Shown here: in pieces, positions 61,553 through 64,000 of the stretch
How the letters are laid out: the number at the start of each line of letters is the position of its first letter
How positions within the stretch are numbered: position 1 is the first letter of the stretch
From: Streptomyces rishiriensis
Lineage (GTDB): Bacteria > Actinomycetota > Actinomycetes > Streptomycetales > Streptomycetaceae
DNA length: 64,000 nucleotides
Direction of reading: 5' to 3'
Assembly (NCBI RefSeq): GCF_030815485.1
Contig: NZ_JAUSWV010000002.1
Location: 7,812,001 to 7,876,000, forward strand
Made by a program: the position numbers and the translations under genes
Notes under the pieces: model-generated
Told to the model about the DNA's origin: nothing
Seen by the model: the letters and a program-made list of their open reading frames with translations, nothing else
Databases searched by the model: none

Positions 61553-62053
61553 ATGATGACGGCCGACGACGTGCTGTCCGTGCTGGCGCTGCTGCGGCGC
61601 GCGGACGCCGACGCCTGGATCGGGGGCGGCTGGGGCATCGACGCCCTGGTGGGGGAGCAGACCCGCGACCACCGGGACCTGGACCTGATGCACCGCTCGG
61701 ACCAGGAGCCCGACGTGGTGGCCGCCCTGGCGGCGGCGGGATTCGCCGAGACGCTCGACCAGCGGCCCGTACGGTTCGTCGTCACGGACGCCGCCGGACG
61801 GGCGATCGACCTCCACCCGCTGGTGTTCGCCGCCGACGGCTGCGCCACGCAGGCCTCGTTCGACCCCGGACGGCCGTTCCGCTACCCGGCCTCCTGCTTC
61901 GTGACCGGCACCATCGCCGCGAGCACGGTCCCGTGCCTCTCCGCCGCCCAACAGGTCCACTTCCACCAGGGCTACGAGCCGACCGCACGCGACCTGCACG
62001 ACATGGGCCTTCTGCGCAGGACGTTCGGCATCGCCACTCACTTCGACCCCTGA
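61553..62053 (+). CDS. Aminoglycoside-nucleotidyltransferase-like protein
   Basis: 166 residues of the small nucleotidyltransferase fold: WIGGGWGIDALVGEQTRDHRDLDL carries the GG...D-x-D active-site pattern. The C-terminal part is helical, with YEPTARDLHDMGLL. Members of this fold adenylylate aminoglycosides or lincosamides. ATG 61553 has GGTGAGG upstream. Antibiotic modification is possible but substrate is unproven; many chromosomal Streptomyces copies are uncharacterised. Confidence 0.7.
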   Translation: MMTADDVLSVLALLRRADADAWIGGGWGIDALVGEQTRDHRDLDLMHRSDQEPDVVAALAAAGFAETLDQRPVRFVVTDAAGRAIDLHPLVFAADGCATQASFDPGRPFRYPASCFVTGTIAASTVPCLSAAQQVHFHQGYEPTARDLHDMGLLRRTFGIATHFDP

Positions 62054-62124
62054 GGGGCCGGGCCGGGCCGGGTCGGCGAGGGCACGCCGTCGCCCGGCCC
62101 GCACCGGCCCGCCGAACCACCGGC

Positions 62125-62144
62125 GGACCGCCGCCTGGCGGTCC
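62125..62144. terminator. Terminator hairpin between convergent genes
   Basis: GGACCGCC/GGCGGTCC with a 4-nt loop between the nucleotidyltransferase and MFS stops. Confidence 0.6.
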
Positions 62145-62162
62145 GACGGCGTGGCCCGCCGC

Positions 62163-63671
62163 TCAGGCCTGGCGGGAGTGCAGGGGATCATGGGCGACCT
62201 CGTCCGGACACCTGCCGCGCGACCGACGCGCCTGCCGGTCCCGCCGCCAGTCGACGGTCGCGAGGGCCAGCGACGCACCCATGCCCGCCAGGGCGGCGAC
62301 CATGGCGAGAGCGAGCGCGCCGCGGTAGTCGTCGCCCGTCCCGAGCACCACGTAGTACAGGCCGGGCAGGGCCGCGGTGCCCACGGCGGCGCCGAGGCGC
62401 TGACCGGTCTGCAGGGCGCCGCCCGCCGCGCCCGCCATCCGCACGGGCACGTCCCGCAGGGTCATGGTGATGTTCGGCGAGACCACGAAACCACCGCCGA
62501 TGCCGCCGAGGAACAGCAGCGGGGCGGCTGCCCAGGGGGCGATGCCGAGGGGCGCGAAGCGGAGCAGCAGCGCGGCACCGCCCAGGCCGGTGATCACGCC
62601 CGTGAGGCCGCACACGGTGAGCAGCCGGCCGAACCGGTCCACCAGCCGGCCGGCGACGACGGCCGCGCCGGCCGATCCGACGGCGAAGGGCGTCACGGCG
62701 AGCCCGGAGCGCAGCGGCGAGAAGTCGAGCCCGCGCTGGTAGAAGAGGGCGAAGACCAGCCAGACCCCGCTGAAGCCGATGAAGTACAGGGTGCCGACCG
62801 CGGCGCCGACGGCGTAACCGCGCACCGTGGTGAACAGACGGGGATCGAGCAGCGGCTGGGCGCCGCGGGCGACGAGACGGCGCTGCCACCACACGAAGCC
62901 GCTGAGCAGTGCGGCGCCGAGGAGGAACAGCCACCACAGCCGGCTCAGCCCGCCGGAGTCCGCCTGGACCAGCGGATACATGAACGCGAGGACGCCGAGA
63001 CCGAGGAGCGCGACGCCGGTCACGTCCACACGTCCCCGGCCGGACGGCTGGGTGCGGGGCAGCAGACGGCGGCCGAGCAGGACGGCCAGCACGCCGATGG
63101 GGACGTTGACGTAGAAGATCCAGCGCCAGCCCTCGGAGCCGGAGGCCAGCGCGAGGATGACGCCGCCGGTGAGGGGGCCGACGGCGGAGGAGATGCCGAC
63201 GGTGGCGCCGAAGAAGCCGAAGGCCCGTCCGCGTTCGGCGCCGCTGAACATCTGCTGGATGAGCGCGGAGTTCTGCGGAGCCATGAAGCCGGCCGCGAGG
63301 CCATGGGCGAGGCGGGCCACCACCAGCCAGGTGATGTCCGGGGCGGCGCCGCAGGCCGCACTGAAGACCACGAAGCCGCTCAGGGCCAGCAAAAAGATGC
63401 GGCGGCGGTCCAGGGCGTCCCCGAGGCGGCCGGCGGTGACCAGAGCGAGCGCGAAGGTGAGGGCGTACCCGGAGACGACCCATTGCACCTGGGCGGCGGA
63501 CGCGTGCAGCTCGCGCTGGACGGTGGGCAGGGCGACCGCCACGATCGTCACGTCCAGCAGACTCATGAAGCCTGCCACCAGGGTGACCCACAGAGCCCGC
63601 CACCGGTTCGGGTCCCGCTCGGAACCGCTCTCCTGAGCCGACGGACTCCCGTTCTTCGCCGACGCCGTCAC
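62163..63671 (-). CDS. MFS transporter, 14-helix DHA2 drug-exporter type
   Basis: 502 residues with about fourteen helices. The first helix carries FMSLLDVTIVAVALPT, motif A appears as GRLGDALDRRRIFL, and motif C-like SAVGPLTGGVI follows. These are DHA2 family marks, as in EmrB-type proton-driven multidrug exporters. GTG 63671 has AGGAGG upstream. No regulator is adjacent within the window. The substrate is unknown. Confidence 0.88.
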   Translation of the reverse strand: MTASAKNGSPSAQESGSERDPNRWRALWVTLVAGFMSLLDVTIVAVALPTVQRELHASAAQVQWVVSGYALTFALALVTAGRLGDALDRRRIFLLALSGFVVFSAACGAAPDITWLVVARLAHGLAAGFMAPQNSALIQQMFSGAERGRAFGFFGATVGISSAVGPLTGGVILALASGSEGWRWIFYVNVPIGVLAVLLGRRLLPRTQPSGRGRVDVTGVALLGLGVLAFMYPLVQADSGGLSRLWWLFLLGAALLSGFVWWQRRLVARGAQPLLDPRLFTTVRGYAVGAAVGTLYFIGFSGVWLVFALFYQRGLDFSPLRSGLAVTPFAVGSAGAAVVAGRLVDRFGRLLTVCGLTGVITGLGGAALLLRFAPLGIAPWAAAPLLFLGGIGGGFVVSPNITMTLRDVPVRMAGAAGGALQTGQRLGAAVGTAALPGLYYVVLGTGDDYRGALALAMVAALAGMGASLALATVDWRRDRQARRSRGRCPDEVAHDPLHSRQA

Positions 63672-63875
63672 AAGGCCTCCTCTCGCCGGGCCGCGTCCGG
63701 GGCACTGGTCACGGACACCGGTCACGCCGTGGGAGCGCCCCGTGCGAGACGCAGCCTATGACGTACGACGGAAGCCGGCCGCCTGTGGTTCGGGCCGGTT
63801 CGGCGGCCGGGTCGCAGGGCGGCCGTGGCTGTCCGGGCCGGTGCCGGACAGCCAACCGCGCCCCGGGGCCCCCGG

Positions 63876-64000
63876 TCAGGCGGTCACGATGCGCCAGCGG
63901 TTGTCGGGGGTTCCGTCGTCGGGCGCCTGGACCGCGAAGGCCCCGACGGCGGTGGATCCGCCCGCGATGGCGAGCAGCTTGCCGCTGTTCCCGTTGCGGA
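63876..64000 (-). CDS. C-terminus of a ricin-type lectin-domain protein (partial)
   Basis: Only the last 41 codons are inside the window, ending in the TGA at 63876. The sequence RNGNSGKLLAIAGGS and NRWRIVTA has the N-S-G-K-x-L and terminal W of ricin-B beta-trefoil repeats. The full protein is probably a secreted glycan-binding enzyme, but its catalytic part is outside the window. Confidence 0.5.
   Translation of the reverse strand, partial: RNGNSGKLLAIAGGSTAVGAFAVQAPDDGTPDNRWRIVTA

Noticed and set aside
61553..62053. Calling the nucleotidyltransferase-like gene an antibiotic resistance gene
   Set aside because: Only the fold motif is visible. Substrate-specific residues cannot be judged without alignment.
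1..64000. Mobile elements, prophage, CRISPR or tRNA-linked integration
   Set aside because: No transposase, integrase, direct att-type repeats, tRNA cloverleaf or regular spacer array could be found. The tandem repeats seen have no unique spacers.

Overview
The window is very GC-rich. Genes use GTG and TTG starts freely, overlap by ATGA/GTGA junctions, encode many lipoprotein and secreted carbohydrate-active proteins, and are controlled by dense LacI/GntR/TetR/MarR regulators. This points to a Streptomyces or close relative, probably a chromosomal accessory stretch devoted to polysaccharide scavenging. No rRNA, tRNA, CRISPR array, IS element or phage gene is visible.

Layout. 1-1888: TetR regulator with a drug/metabolite exporter. 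1949-13153: an L-fucose/fucoside unit. It has an SDR, an L-fuconate dehydratase and a FAH-family hydrolase that has lost its central catalytic part, then a divergent sugar ABC transporter, an FCD-type GntR regulator and a GH95 alpha-L-fucosidase with an N-terminal frameshift. A repeated 15-bp operator-like motif links the divergent promoters. 13379-16621: amidohydrolase, NAD synthetase, an SMP-30 remnant and a secreted lipase. 16935-27434: DUF3237 protein, a five-gene oligopeptide-type ABC importer, a CocE-type hydrolase, a TetR regulator and an amidase behind a strange 35-bp tandem repeat block. 27645-31075: small proteins, an unusual ECF sigma/membrane/zinc-motif fusion, an acetyltransferase and a chloroperoxidase-like hydrolase.

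31661-44954: a LacI regulator, a YtfQRT/YjfF-type furanose importer, a secreted GH2 enzyme carrying an AbfB (CBM42) lectin domain and a second secreted GH2 with PA14 and LamG domains. This reads as a furanoside (galactofuranose or arabinofuranose) scavenging locus. A MarR/rhodanese pair with a 27-bp palindrome sits inside it. 45530-46363: a methyltransferase.

46443-61419: two divergent, giant modular secreted proteins that both carry the GH87 catalytic triad spacing of alpha-1,3-glucanases, a LacI regulator with a 26-bp palindromic operator, a MalEFG-type importer and a cytoplasmic GH13 alpha-glucosidase. Together they make a complete candidate alpha-1,3-glucan (fungal wall or nigeran) utilisation system: secreted cleavage, oligosaccharide uptake, intracellular hydrolysis and local control. 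The window ends with an aminoglycoside-nucleotidyltransferase-like protein, an MFS exporter and the C-terminus of a ricin-type lectin protein.

The three sugar loci share one plan: operator, regulator, secreted glycosidase, importer. Functional names rest on motif reading and gene context only. No database search was run.
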